From the NCBI RefSeq assembly GCF_001612685.1, contig NZ_BDAY01000014.1, positions 145,196-209,195 on the forward strand: DNA of 64,000 nucleotides. Reading direction: 5' to 3'. This DNA is from Nocardia altamirensis NBRC 108246. Its GTDB lineage: Bacteria > Actinomycetota > Actinomycetes > Mycobacteriales > Mycobacteriaceae. Within the stretch, counting starts at the first letter, position 1, and every line of letters begins with the position of its first letter. The notes under the pieces were generated by a model, which was given only the letters and a program-made list of their open reading frames with translations, was not told the origin of the DNA and did no database searches. The translations under genes and the position numbers were made by a program. Shown one piece after another: positions 41,633 through 50,447 of this stretch.

Positions 41633-42402
41633 TCGGCCTGCTCGCGGTCGTCCTCGTCGGCCGCGAGCTCCTCGTCCTCGTCGGCGGTGTACCGCTCCAT
41701 CGCCTGGATCACCGCGACGCCGATGTCGTCGAGCGTGGCCCCCATGCCGACGAGCAGGTTGACGATCGCGGGCACCAGCACCTCGAACAGGCCGTCGTCA
41801 CCGAGGTGCCCGGCCATCTCCAGCTGGACGAAGCCGAACAGCCCCATCCAGAGCTGGGCGGCGGCCGAGCGGACATCCGGCGTGTCGATCAGCGCCGCCG
41901 CCTGTGCCCTCCGCACCGCGTCCACCACGTGGTCGAAGGTTTCCTGGTAGTGCTCGAACTCCGAGTTGTTCTCGGCGGCAAGCACATTGCCGCGATTGAT
42001 TTTCATGTCGATGCGCTGGGATCCGGTGCCGAACATCAACTGGAACAGCTCGGGTCTGCGCTGTGCTTCGGCGCGGAACACCAACCCGAGGACGAGCAGG
42101 TCGGTGATCGGTTCCTCGGACGGCCCGAATTCGTCCATCCGCGCGGCAAGCAGGGCGAAGCCCGCCGAGCCCGCCGCGCGGATGAGACCAGGCATGCCGC
42201 CGAAGTTCGAGTAGACGGCCATCGTCGACACCCCGCACATGCTGGACACGCGGCGCACCGTCAGTGCGTGCAGGCCCTCGGTCGACACGACCTGGACGGT
42301 CGCGTCGATCAGCCGGTCGCGCAGTGCGATGGCCATGGCATCCGCTGATGCCGGCTGCGGCGCGGTTAGTTCGGTGATCCCCCCGGTGGTGCTTTCGCTC
42401 AT
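41629..42402 (-). CDS. TetR-family transcriptional regulator
   Basis: 257 residues from ATG 42402. HTH: RLIDATVQVVSTEGLHALTV and VRRVSSMCGVSTMAVYSNFG (recognition helix). The ligand-binding domain includes FRAEAQRRPELFQLMFGTGS, resembling TetR_C_13/WHG-type regulators. The C-terminus is strikingly acidic (DEDEELAADEDD). Convergent with the SnoaL-like gene. Given its position at the edge of the polyketide cluster it may regulate it, but no matching palindrome was found near the PKS start. Confidence 0.88.
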   Translation of the reverse strand: MSESTTGGITELTAPQPASADAMAIALRDRLIDATVQVVSTEGLHALTVRRVSSMCGVSTMAVYSNFGGMPGLIRAAGSAGFALLAARMDEFGPSEEPITDLLVLGLVFRAEAQRRPELFQLMFGTGSQRIDMKINRGNVLAAENNSEFEHYQETFDHVVDAVRRAQAAALIDTPDVRSAAAQLWMGLFGFVQLEMAGHLGDDGLFEVLVPAIVNLLVGMGATLDDIGVAVIQAMERYTADEDEELAADEDDREQAD

Positions 42403-43222
42403 CGCTTCCGTTCGGCAGGTCGCGGATCAGGCGACCACGCGTAGTTTCTCGGCGGTGCTTTCCTGGAATGGGCGGCACTGGGGCTGAGCCAGGGCAGCGC
42501 TGCCCGCGACGGTCGTGCGACTGGTGCTGATGCTGCCGGCCTGGTGCACGACGGTCGCCAATCCTGTACCCCGAGAAAGGATTCGCGTTGGATGGACGAT
42601 CACGCGTTGACCGTGCCTCGTCCGGTATATCGGGAAGTGTGAGGTGATGTCGAGAACGGTGGCGGAAAATTCACGCCAGGCGTGCAGGCGATGTCTGCTG
42701 ACGGTCGAGCGAGATTCGCTGTCGGATTGCTCGATCGATCTATCGAGATGTCGTTCGTCACGCACAGTCATCTCCGGTCCTTGCCGTACCAACAGCGGAC
42801 GTTACGGGAAGAGTGGAGCCGCGTTCGCAGGCTACGAAGAGGAGTAGCGCCCGGTGGGGCGCATGTCGGAAGCCGAAATGTCGTCACTGAATCTCTTTGT
42901 GACAAAGTGTAACATCCACGCTGGGTACTCGAGATGCTTTGGCGCATTCCAGAATTCGCTTTTCACCCACCCTCGCTGTGACACCTGACAACGAGGTAGG
43001 CGACGAACCGTGGTCCGTCACAGCGGGTGAACCGATACGCCCTGCCCCCATGGCTTTGTTGCCGCGTTCGGTAGCTGCCGACAACTACCTGCTCCGCCTG
43101 CCGCTGCCGCGGCGGCCGTCCCTCACATCCTCTGCCGATCAACCCATTACCTGAATACTGGTCGGTAGCTTACCTGGAGCGATCACGATCCGTTCGCAGA
43201 ACGAAAGATCTTGTGACAGAAG
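42403..43222. other. About 820 bases without a convincing gene
   Basis: Frames here are short and have unlikely composition on both strands. Two structures stand out. CTTTGTGACAAAG at 42895-42907 is a perfect 13-bp palindrome of operator type. CGCTGTGAC (42974-42982) and GTCACAGCG (43017-43025) form a long-range inverted repeat, extended by TTCACCC (42962-42968) against GGGTGAA on the other side. They may regulate the TetR gene or mark a lost gene; nothing more can be supported. Confidence 0.45.
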
Positions 43223-43250
43223 AGCGTCCGTCACCCTGGTGACGGACGCT
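43223..43250 (-). terminator. Hairpin terminator after the thioesterase gene
   Basis: AGCGTCCGTCACC and GGTGACGGACGCT form a perfect 13-bp stem (loop at least CT), 15 bases past the stop of the thioesterase gene. Confidence 0.75.
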
Positions 43251-43265
43251 TGCGGCATTGGCGAA

Positions 43266-43679
43266 CTACAGCACCGCCTGGGTTTGGGTCACCTTGGCGA
43301 CGAGCTTGCCCGCGTCGTCGCGAATCTCGGTCTCCACCACGATGAACGAGCGACCCGCGTGCAGCGGCGTCGACGTGGCGGTGGCGTAGCCCGCGCGGAC
43401 CGCGCGGACGAAGTTCGTCTTGGACTCGACCGTGGTGGTGCCCTGCTTGCCCTCGGGCAGATTCAGGTACGCGCACACGGCGCCGTTCGCGTCCGCCAGC
43501 GACATCAGGACGCCGCCGTGCACGACACCGCCGAGCGTGCACAGGGATTCGTCCCATGCGATGCGGCTGCGCACCAGCGCGGGCCCGTGCTCGAGCACCT
43601 CGACACCGAGCCGCTCAGTGAAGGGCATGGACTGGTGGAAAAGCTTGGTGCCAACGTCATCGCTCATACTCGCGATCAT
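43266..43679 (-). CDS. PaaI-like hotdog-fold thioesterase
   Basis: 137 residues from ATG 43679 (ATG 43667 possible). The hotdog catalytic helix is LGGVVHGGVLMSLADANGAV, and ESKTNFVRAVRAGYATATST is the following strand set, as in PaaI/YbgC-like acyl-CoA thioesterases. It hydrolyses an acyl-CoA or aromatic acyl-CoA; the substrate is unknown. It stands 43 bases downstream of the MFS efflux gene on the same strand and may be co-transcribed. Confidence 0.88.
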   Translation of the reverse strand: MIASMSDDVGTKLFHQSMPFTERLGVEVLEHGPALVRSRIAWDESLCTLGGVVHGGVLMSLADANGAVCAYLNLPEGKQGTTTVESKTNFVRAVRAGYATATSTPLHAGRSFIVVETEIRDDAGKLVAKVTQTQAVL

Positions 43680-43722
43680 GCCCGCCGCGCGGTGTCGTAG
43701 TCGATTACCCGTCAGGTAATAG

Positions 43723-44925
43723 TCACCGGTCCGGCCAGGGGTGCCTGAGGGCATGAGAAGACACCGCGACAAGGACGAGCACTGCGGTGAGACCGCTGAG
43801 GACCAGCACCGTCGTCGGCGAACTCCGGTCGACCACAACCCCGCCCGCCAGCGCGCCGAGCGACAACGTCGCCTGAAACGCGGCGGTGAACAGCACCGAG
43901 GCCGCCTCGGGCGCATCCGGTGCCGCCCTGACGAACCAGGCTTGGGTGGCCACCGGGACGGCGCCGTACCCGATGCCCCACACCACGAGCAGCACGAGCG
44001 CGCCTGGCTCCCACCGGCCGAGCACCGGCAGTAGCAGCGTCGCCGCCGCCACCATGGTCGCGGCGCAGCCGAGGGTGGTGTGCGGCCGCCGCACGACGGC
44101 AGCGCCGCCGAGGAAATTGCCGAGTATGCCTGCGGCGCCGTAGATCAGGAGCAGCAGGGTGATCATGCCCGGCCCGAGATGAGTCACCTGTTGGAGGAAC
44201 GGCGTGACATAGGTATAGGCGCCGAAATGCGCAAGGACGACGAGAAAGGTTGCCAGCACGGCGAATCGGGTGTGCACCCCGCGAAGTAGCCCGCGCAGCA
44301 AGGACGCCCGGGTGACCCGGTGCACGGGCAGCGGCGGCAGGAACGCGGCAAGCATGCCGAGCACCACTGCGGCGAGCGCCGCGAGCACCACGAATGTGGT
44401 TCGCCAGCCTGCGATCTCGCCGAGCAGCGTGCCCGCAGGCACGCCGAGCACGGAGCCGAGCGGCACCGAGGAGAAGATCACCGCATTCGCCCGGCCCACC
44501 GAGTGCGCGGGCACCAGCCGTTCGGCAAGCCCGGCCGCGATCGACCAGAGGCCGCCGATGGTGACGCCGACCAGCACTCTGGACACCAGCACCACCGCAT
44601 AGACGGGCGCGGCGGCCACCACCACATTGGCGAGCACGAGCAGAAACATGAACAGGCACAACATGGCTCGCCGGTCCATGCGCCCGGTGGCGACAGTCAC
44701 CACAGGCGCGGCCACTGCGGCGATCAAGCCAGGCATGGTCATCATCAGCCCGGCCGTCCCGTCGGAGACGGCGAAGTCGGCGCCGATCGCGGTGAGCAGG
44801 CCGATCGGCAGGATCTCGGTGGTGACGACGGCGAAGATCGCGGTTGTCACTGCGGCCACGGCGAGCCAGCCGGTCAGTGAGCCGCCGGGTGGCGCGGGGG
44901 GAGAGGGCGCGAGAGTTGTGGTCAC
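43723..44925 (-). CDS. MFS transporter, DHA1 family (AraJ/YdhP-like efflux)
   Basis: 400 residues, twelve predicted helices. Signatures include TTEILPIGLLTAIGADFAVS in helix 1 with its loop, VSRVLVGVTIGGLWSIAAGL and VGRANAVIFSSVPLGSVLGV, typical of the sugar/drug efflux branch of DHA1. Start ATG 44925. It probably exports a small organic compound or drug. A MFS gene near a biosynthetic cluster could export its product, but 1.3 kb and a TetR gene separate it from that operon. Confidence 0.9.
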   Translation of the reverse strand: MTTTLAPSPPAPPGGSLTGWLAVAAVTTAIFAVVTTEILPIGLLTAIGADFAVSDGTAGLMMTMPGLIAAVAAPVVTVATGRMDRRAMLCLFMFLLVLANVVVAAAPVYAVVLVSRVLVGVTIGGLWSIAAGLAERLVPAHSVGRANAVIFSSVPLGSVLGVPAGTLLGEIAGWRTTFVVLAALAAVVLGMLAAFLPPLPVHRVTRASLLRGLLRGVHTRFAVLATFLVVLAHFGAYTYVTPFLQQVTHLGPGMITLLLLIYGAAGILGNFLGGAAVVRRPHTTLGCAATMVAAATLLLPVLGRWEPGALVLLVVWGIGYGAVPVATQAWFVRAAPDAPEAASVLFTAAFQATLSLGALAGGVVVDRSSPTTVLVLSGLTAVLVLVAVSSHALRHPWPDR

Positions 44926-45000
44926 GCCGCCAGTTCAGCAAGCGGCGGGCGGCGCCTCCGGCGGATTTTCGCCGGGACCGTATCAAGGGCGAAAAGCCGC

Positions 45001-46173
45001 TCAGCGACGTCCGGCGCGCATCGGCGCGAGGAACTCGGCATTCGTCTCGGTCTTGCGGAGGCCCTCGAGCAGCAGGTCGATGGCCTGCTGGTCGTCCAGC
45101 GCGGCCAGGGTCTTGCGCAGCGTGTGCGTCGCGGCCAGTTCGTCGGGCGCGAGCAGCAGCTCGTCCTTGCGGGTGCTCGACTTGGCGATGTCGACCGCGG
45201 GGAACACCCGACGGCTCGCGGTCGCGCGATCCAGTTTGAGCTCGGCGTTGCCGGTGCCCTTGTACTCCTCGAAGATCACCGTGTCGGCCAGCGAGCCGGT
45301 CTCGACCAGCGCGGTGGCGATGATGGTGAGCGAGCCGCCGCCCTCGATATTGCGGGCGGCGCCGAGGAAGCGCTTGGGCGGGGCGAGGGCGGTGGCCTCG
45401 ACACCACCCGACAGCACGCGGCCTGAGGCCGGGCTTGCGAGGTTGTAGGCGCGGGCGAGCCTGGTCAGCGAGTCGAGCAGCACCACGACGTCGCGGCCCA
45501 TTTCGACCAGGCGCTTGGCGTGTTCGATGGCGAGCTCGGCGACCGCGATGTGGTCGCGGGCAGGCAGGTCGAAGGTGGCCGCGGCAACGTCGGCGGGCAC
45601 CGCCCTGGTCAGGTCGGTGACCTCCTCGGGGCGTTCGCCGACGAGCACAAGCATCAGCTCGCATTCGGGGTTGTTCTTCGCGATGCCGTGCGCAATCGCT
45701 TGCAGCACAGAGGTTTTGCCTGCCTTCGGCGGCGCGACGATCAGTGCGCGCTGTCCCTTGCCGATCGGCATCACCAGGTCGGTGACCCGGGTGGTCATCG
45801 CGTGCTGTTCGGTTTCCAGCCGCAGGCGCTCGGTGGGGTAGATCGGCACCAGGTCGGCGAAGACGGGCCGGTGTGCGAGCTTGTCGGGCTGCTGTCCGTT
45901 GACGGTGTCGACGGCCAGCAGCGTTGCGGGTTTGTCGTTCTTGCCCGTCGGGTCGGCGGGCGCGGATCGCGTTGTGCCGGTGAGGAAGTCGCCGCGGCGC
46001 AGGCGGAGCTCGCGAACGAGGCGCTGCGGGACGGCGAGGTCGTGCTGACCGGGGAGGTAACCGTCGACGCGCAGAGTGCCGCGGTTGCCGGTGAAGTCGA
46101 GGATGCCGGTGACCGTTCGGGTCGCCGGTTGGTCTGTTCGACCGTCGGTTTCTTGGATTGTGTTGTTGTTCAT
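45001..46173 (-). CDS. Short transcription termination factor Rho paralogue
   Basis: 390 residues. Rho core is complete: Walker A APPKAGKTSVLQAIAHGI, VGERPEEVTDLTRAV, Walker B VVVLLDSLTRLARAYN, the Q-loop region GRVLSGGVEATAL, and FEEYKGTGNAEL. A cold-shock-like RNA-binding segment is present at residues 20-75. Housekeeping actinobacterial Rho is usually over 600 residues with a long N-terminal insertion and Rho_N domain; here both are missing. I infer a second, specialised Rho rather than the housekeeping copy. Confidence 0.85.
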   Translation of the reverse strand: MNNNTIQETDGRTDQPATRTVTGILDFTGNRGTLRVDGYLPGQHDLAVPQRLVRELRLRRGDFLTGTTRSAPADPTGKNDKPATLLAVDTVNGQQPDKLAHRPVFADLVPIYPTERLRLETEQHAMTTRVTDLVMPIGKGQRALIVAPPKAGKTSVLQAIAHGIAKNNPECELMLVLVGERPEEVTDLTRAVPADVAAATFDLPARDHIAVAELAIEHAKRLVEMGRDVVVLLDSLTRLARAYNLASPASGRVLSGGVEATALAPPKRFLGAARNIEGGGSLTIIATALVETGSLADTVIFEEYKGTGNAELKLDRATASRRVFPAVDIAKSSTRKDELLLAPDELAATHTLRKTLAALDDQQAIDLLLEGLRKTETNAEFLAPMRAGRR

Positions 46174-46471
46174 GGGATTTCTTTCAGTGAGTGAGTTTCA
46201 TGGGCCTGCAGAGTGCGGGTTTCATGGGATCGGCGAACGGCCGGGAAGACGGCGGCCACGGGCGCGCCGCTGAGTGGGATCCACTGGGTATTCCGGAACG
46301 GTTCTCGAGACCGGTTCGGTGGGGATCTCGGAATTCTCGTGGGAGGAGCTACCTACATCCACAAGGAGAAGACGTCGCCGAGAGTACCTCGTCGCTGTTC
46401 GCCGCGCAATGATGCCGGTCACCGCCGCGCTGCCGCGGTCGGCGCGGGCGCTGTGCACGCTGGTCCAGAAA
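46174..46471 (-). other. Upstream region of the rho paralogue, no gene seen
   Basis: About 300 bases lie between the rho start and the next hairpin. Bacterial rho genes often have long leaders used for autogenous control, and this could be one. An inverted repeat GGTTCTCGAGACC lies at 46301-46313. Short frames here have no ribosome sites of note. Confidence 0.35.
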
Positions 46472-46520
46472 CGCCGATGCCCGGCAGGTGACGTCGGACG
46501 TCACCTGCCGGGCATCGGCG
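46472..46520 (-). terminator. Very long perfect hairpin (24-bp stem)
   Basis: Two 24-base arms (starting CGCCGATGCCCGGCAGGTGA on the left) are perfectly complementary with a single base between, so the folded RNA would have a long stem closed by a few bases. It lies 35 bases beyond the stop of the secreted-protein gene at 46555 and is its likely terminator; it also shields the rho leader. Confidence 0.75.
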
Positions 46521-46554
46521 GTGGTAGCGGGGCCTGTTTCACCCCACGGGCGAG

Positions 46555-47247
46555 TTACCCGTAGACGGAGCTGAAGAACTGGATCGCGCTGGCGATGCCG
46601 ACCGGGACGCCGAGCAGGATCATGCCCGCCGCGGCGCCGAGGGCGATGCCGACGCCCGCGCCCGCGATGCACAGACCGATCGGGCCCGCGAAGAACGTCG
46701 GGACCACCAGCGGCGCACCGATGATCGCGCCGGCCACGCAGCCGAGCGCGCCGCCGACGATGGTGCCGACCAGGGTGCCGATCGCGGTGGCCAGGCCGAA
46801 CTGGGTGGCCGCGGTGCTGAGCGCGGTGTTGAAGTCGACGCCGCCGATCTCCTTGGCGTCGACCGGCTTCAGCATGGTCGCCGGACGGGCATCCGCCGCG
46901 TCGGTGCTCGGCGTGAAGGTGGCGGTATTACCGTCGATCTGGGCGGCGATCGGCCATTCCATACCGTCTTTGAGGTAGGTCAACGGCATTCCGGCAACCA
47001 GCTGGCCTTGATTGTCGAGAACCTGAAATTGCGTGCCCTGGGTTGTCAGCGATCCGGCATCGGTCCGCAGCACCACCGATTTGTCGACTACATTTGCGGT
47101 GTAGTGAATACCGGGCAGCACGTCGGTTTGCACGGTCGACCCCGGTGCAGGCGCCGAGGCGGCGGGCTCCGCGTACGCGGTACCGCTTGTGATCCCGACG
47201 GCCGCGATGACCAGTGCCGACGTGGCGGCGAACTTCTTGACCTTCAT
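46555..47247 (-). CDS. Secreted protein with Gly-zipper-like hydrophobic C-terminus
   Basis: 230 residues from ATG 47247 (TTG 47256 possible). Signal peptide KKFAATSALVIAAVGITSGT, cleavage near AYAEP. A beta-rich domain (about 45-125, including TTQGTQFQVLDNQGQLVAGM) resembles an uncharacterised domain repeatedly found in Nocardia and Rhodococcus exported proteins. The C-terminal 90 residues are long Gly/Ala-rich hydrophobic stretches (AIGTLVGTIVGGALGCVAGA) that would insert in a membrane or oligomerise. Function unknown; envelope or membrane-active role is inference. Confidence 0.8.
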   Translation of the reverse strand: MKVKKFAATSALVIAAVGITSGTAYAEPAASAPAPGSTVQTDVLPGIHYTANVVDKSVVLRTDAGSLTTQGTQFQVLDNQGQLVAGMPLTYLKDGMEWPIAAQIDGNTATFTPSTDAADARPATMLKPVDAKEIGGVDFNTALSTAATQFGLATAIGTLVGTIVGGALGCVAGAIIGAPLVVPTFFAGPIGLCIAGAGVGIALGAAAGMILLGVPVGIASAIQFFSSVYG

Positions 47248-47500
47248 GTATTTCAAACACTTTCCTCAGCAGGAGCACCCTCGGCCCCCGCGGGGGGCTG
47301 AGCCGGCACGGCCCATAAATACGAACCTCCGCAAAGGGTCGTAGGACTTTGTTGCGGAGATGTAACGGAACCTGCTAAGGAAACGTCAATTAGAAGTGAT
47401 TCATGTTAAAGAATCATAAATTCGGACATTTAGTTAACTCTCAGCATTCAATAATGTGGCCCAGCGCACAATAAATCGAGAAACGCAGGCGCCTGCGGCA

Positions 47501-48250
47501 TCAGCCGATGCGGGCGACCACCGCGCCGGGCAGCAACGGCAGCACCACATCGATCAGCCGCCACGGCCACCTCGGCACGCAGGCCCGCCGCTGTTCCTTC
47601 TCGATCGCGCCGACCATCGCGGCGACACCCTTGTCCAGCGGCGCGACCATCCGCGCGTCGCCCGCCTTGGCTGCCATGTCAGTGGCGATGAACCCCGGCA
47701 GCAGCGTGGTGACCGCGATCGGCGACTTCGCCAGCTCGATCGCGAGCGCCTCGCCGAGCGCGGCCAGGCCCGCCTTGCTCGCCGAGTAGGCGGCCTTCTT
47801 GCCAGGCAGCCCACGCACCGCGCTCATCGAGGACACCAGAACCAGGTGCCCCGAGTTCTGTGCGCGGAAGATCTCCAACGCCGCCTCGGCCTGGGCGAGG
47901 GCGCTGACGAAGTTGGTGGTGGCCGTGGCGATATTGGCGTCGGCCCGGCCGCTGCCGAGCACTGCGCCCTTGCCCAAGCCTGCGTTGACGATCACCCGGT
48001 CCAGCCCGCCGAGTTCGTTGCGCAGCTCGTCGAACACCCTCGGCACCGCGGGATGGTCGTCGACGTCGAGCGCGCGGACCGCGACCGTGATCCCTGGATG
48101 AGCGGCGACCAGCTCCGCGCGCAGCGCCTCCAGCGCGGGCAGTCGCCGCGCGCACAGCGCGACATCGCGGCCCTTGCTCGCGAAGTCGCGTGCCATCGCG
48201 GCACCGAGCCCAGCGCTCGCGCCGGTGATCAGAATCTTGGTCCTCGTCAT
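47501..48250 (-). CDS. Short-chain dehydrogenase/reductase
   Basis: 249 residues from ATG 48250. Cofactor loop LITGASAGLGAAMARD, NAG motif VIVNAGLGKG, serine in VLVSSMSAVRG, and YSASKAG catalytic Tyr-Lys. The C-terminus has a hydrophobic WRLIDVVLPLLPGAVV segment, seen in membrane-associated SDRs of mycolic-acid bacteria. Substrate unknown. It is separated from the next gene by 27 bases but has its own start region. Confidence 0.88.
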   Translation of the reverse strand: MTRTKILITGASAGLGAAMARDFASKGRDVALCARRLPALEALRAELVAAHPGITVAVRALDVDDHPAVPRVFDELRNELGGLDRVIVNAGLGKGAVLGSGRADANIATATTNFVSALAQAEAALEIFRAQNSGHLVLVSSMSAVRGLPGKKAAYSASKAGLAALGEALAIELAKSPIAVTTLLPGFIATDMAAKAGDARMVAPLDKGVAAMVGAIEKEQRRACVPRWPWRLIDVVLPLLPGAVVARIG

Positions 48251-48277
48251 GTGCCTGACCTTAACCAGGCGACGGGG

Positions 48278-48649
48278 TCAGCGGCCTGCGGATCCGGTGG
48301 GTGGCTTCGGCGGCAGCAGGCGCCATGCGCCGCAGTTGACGGACTTGAAGGCCAGATCGGTCGGTTCGATCTCCGCGCGGATCGGACCGAGCTTGGTGAG
48401 ATTGTTGCCGATGATGTTGCTCATGTTGGTGTTGTCCCCCTCCAGCTTCCACAGCCTGCTCCAATCGCAGTTGTGCGCCGGATCGGCCGGGCCCGCCGAT
48501 TCCCAGATGCCGGGGATGATGTCGACGCCGACCAGGTAGACGCCGTCGCCTGGCATCGTGGTCGCAGGCTGGGCCGCCGCGGTCCCGCCGCCGAGCAGGG
48601 TCATCGCGGATGACATGGCACCCGCGATCAGGAGTGTGCTTGCGCGCAT
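48278..48649 (-). CDS. Secreted small protein of mycolata type, function unknown
   Basis: 123 residues from ATG 48649, with AGGAGAAC upstream. Signal peptide RASTLLIAGAMSSAMTLLGG, cleavage near AAAQP. The mature part begins GDGVYLVGVDIIPGIWESAG, then CDWSRLW, a pattern found in many small exported proteins of Nocardia and mycobacteria (GxYxVGxDIxPGxY...CxWxRL). Two cysteines could form a disulfide. Function unknown. Confidence 0.8.
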   Translation of the reverse strand: MRASTLLIAGAMSSAMTLLGGGTAAAQPATTMPGDGVYLVGVDIIPGIWESAGPADPAHNCDWSRLWKLEGDNTNMSNIIGNNLTKLGPIRAEIEPTDLAFKSVNCGAWRLLPPKPPTGSAGR

Positions 48650-48818
48650 CGCGATGTTCTCCTCGAATCGTGCTTTCACCGCCGCCGTAGCGGCTGACCT
48701 GGGAGATCCCCGAATCTCCGGGGCCAAGATCTACCAGACACCTCGCGTGAATGTGCCATATTCCACTTTTCTTGTTTCGGTGCATGACTAAATCGCGCAC
48801 GATGTTGTCATCCGTCCG

Positions 48819-49418
48819 GTGTGCCGCGATATCCGAGGTATGACATGTGCTCAGCTCGGGTCCGGCCGGTCGATACGGCGGTCGGTGTCGTGTGGCGCGC
48901 ACTGCGCGGGATTGTGCACCGACGACGGGCTGGCCGCGGTGCTGGCGACGGACCGGGCGCTACTGCACTGGCGGGCCGTGCGCGCCCTCGGTGACAGCGG
49001 GCTTGCCGAGCAGGCGGTGCAGGAGTCGCTGCTGCGGGCGTGGCGCTCGTGTGCGTTCTTCGATGACAACAAGGGCAGCGTCCGGACCTGGTTGATGGCG
49101 ATTCTGCGCAACGTCATCATCGACATGGCCCGTGCGCGGGCGGCGCGGCCGGGGGACACCGGCTGGGACGAGGTCGACACGCTCAGCGACATCCGCTACG
49201 CGCATCCCGATTTCACCGACGGATTGATCGATGGCCTGCTGGTCGCGGAGCTGTTGGCCAGGCTGCCCGAATCGCAGCGCGAGGCGGTGGTCGAGGTGAT
49301 CCTGCGCGACCGCGCCTATCAAGAGGTCGCCGACGAGATCGGCGTTCCGGTCGGCACGGTCAAGACGCGCGTGCACTATGCCCTGCGTTCGCTGCGCAAG
49401 CTGCCGCAGAGCGCTTGA
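48819..49418 (+). CDS. ECF-type RNA polymerase sigma factor
   Basis: 199 residues from GTG 48819; ATG 48840 is an alternative. Sigma region 2 is visible in VQESLLRAWRSCAFFDDNKG and VRTWLMAILRNVIIDMARAR; region 4 in LPESQREAVVEVILRDRAYQ and EIGVPVGTVKTRVHYALRSL. The architecture resembles SigK/SigL-type group 4 factors. No anti-sigma gene is adjacent, which is unusual for such factors. The first about 30 residues are Cys-rich and may be mis-started or a redox-sensing extension. Confidence 0.85.
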   Translation: MCRDIRGMTCAQLGSGRSIRRSVSCGAHCAGLCTDDGLAAVLATDRALLHWRAVRALGDSGLAEQAVQESLLRAWRSCAFFDDNKGSVRTWLMAILRNVIIDMARARAARPGDTGWDEVDTLSDIRYAHPDFTDGLIDGLLVAELLARLPESQREAVVEVILRDRAYQEVADEIGVPVGTVKTRVHYALRSLRKLPQSA

Positions 49419-49509
49419 CGCCCCTTTGATCGATAGCCAACTAATCGCCATGGGCTTGCCATCGGTAGGGGATTCGCCGATAGCTGTTGGATCACTAATC
49501 CTTGCCAAT

Positions 49510-49561
49510 GAGACACCATCGATCTAGTGTCTCGGATGAGACATTATCAAACTGGTGTCTC
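49510..49561. promoter_or_regulatory. Two QsdR-type operators upstream of the HD-domain gene
   Basis: GAGACA-N12-TGTCTC occurs twice, at 49510-49533 and 49538-49561, starting 28 bases apart. The same 24-bp palindrome occurs twice before the HD-domain pseudogene (51493-51516 and 51526-51549) and once, with one mismatch, across the start of the TetR gene (50424-50447). The distribution makes that TetR protein the likely ligand. Confidence 0.8.
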
Positions 49562-49597
49562 AACCCTTCTATTGGCACGCGAAGCGAGGTTCGAGCA

Positions 49598-50350
49598 ATG
49601 GGTGCACAAGATGGATTCGATTGGGGCTGGGCTGACAGCACGGGTGGGAAGCTCGATCGGCGGCAGGTCGGCAAGCTCCTCCTGGTCGCCGCCTCGTTGA
49701 CGCCCAGCGTCATGAGCGGGAGTTTGCTGTCCATGCTCGGTGTGCAAGGTTCGGCTCAGCTGGACGAGATCGAAATGAAGATTCCGGATTCCGCACTCGC
49801 CAGAGCGGCCGACCAGCACGCGCGCGAGGAATTGAGTCCGTGGGTGCTCGAGCACTCTTACCGGGTCTATTACTTCGGCAAAGCGCTCGCGAAGGCGGAC
49901 AACGTGCACATCGATGATGAATTGTTCTTCATCACCTCGATGCTGCACGATATGGAAATCGAGCATCCCGTTCCCGGCCGGTGTTTCGCGGTGCGCGGCG
50001 CCGAGGATGCCGAACGCTTCCTCACCGACCAGGGAGCGCCGCGTGGCAAGGTTGTGCTGGTCCGCAACGGTATCAGCGGGCACATCACCTTTGGCGTCGA
50101 AAACGATCTGTCGGACCTGGCCGGCGCCGTCTCGGCGGGCTGTGAAGTCGATCTGTCCGGAAAGCGGATCCAGGACATGCGGCGCGCATGGTTCGACGCG
50201 GTGGTTGCCGCGCACCCTCGCCTCGATTTCAAGCGAAAAGTCATCGAAACGGTCCGCCGGGAAGCCGAGGCCGTTCCCGAGGGGCGCACCGCATTGATGC
50301 GGGATGTCGGATTCGACTTCGGCGTGACGAATTCACCGTTCGCCGAGTAG
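49598..50350 (+). CDS. HD-domain phosphohydrolase-like protein
   Basis: 250 residues from ATG 49598, GAGGT upstream. A hydrophobic segment (about 26-48, LLLVAASLTPSVMSGSLLSM) may be a signal or anchor. HD-domain metal ligands are visible: His86 in VLEHSYRVYYFG, and His117-Asp118 in ITSMLHDMEIEHP. The sequence resembles the cyanamide-hydratase-like HD group in actinobacteria. Its promoter region carries two palindromes of the neighbouring regulator. Substrate unknown. Confidence 0.82.
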   Translation: MGAQDGFDWGWADSTGGKLDRRQVGKLLLVAASLTPSVMSGSLLSMLGVQGSAQLDEIEMKIPDSALARAADQHAREELSPWVLEHSYRVYYFGKALAKADNVHIDDELFFITSMLHDMEIEHPVPGRCFAVRGAEDAERFLTDQGAPRGKVVLVRNGISGHITFGVENDLSDLAGAVSAGCEVDLSGKRIQDMRRAWFDAVVAAHPRLDFKRKVIETVRREAEAVPEGRTALMRDVGFDFGVTNSPFAE

Positions 50351-50423
50351 GGATTTGGCGGCCCACGCGGTTCTTCGCGACGACATCCGCAGGTTTCGCA
50401 CCCCCGTATCGAACGCGCCGTGT

Positions 50424-50447
50424 GAGACACTTCTCCAGTGATGTTTC
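50424..50447. promoter_or_regulatory. Degenerate QsdR-type operator over the regulator's own start
   Basis: GAGACA-N12-TGTTTC differs from the consensus GAGACA-N12-TGTCTC at one base. It covers the start codon of the TetR gene (50441), so binding would directly block its transcription and give negative autoregulation. Confidence 0.7.

Noticed and set aside
41629..42402. TetR as the proven regulator of the polyketide operon
   Set aside because: It lies at the cluster edge but no matching inverted repeat was found before the PKS start; only position supports the link.
42427..42792. 121-codon minus-strand frame before the TetR gene
   Set aside because: No family resemblance, no ribosome site and unusual composition; overlaps equally poor frames on the other strand.
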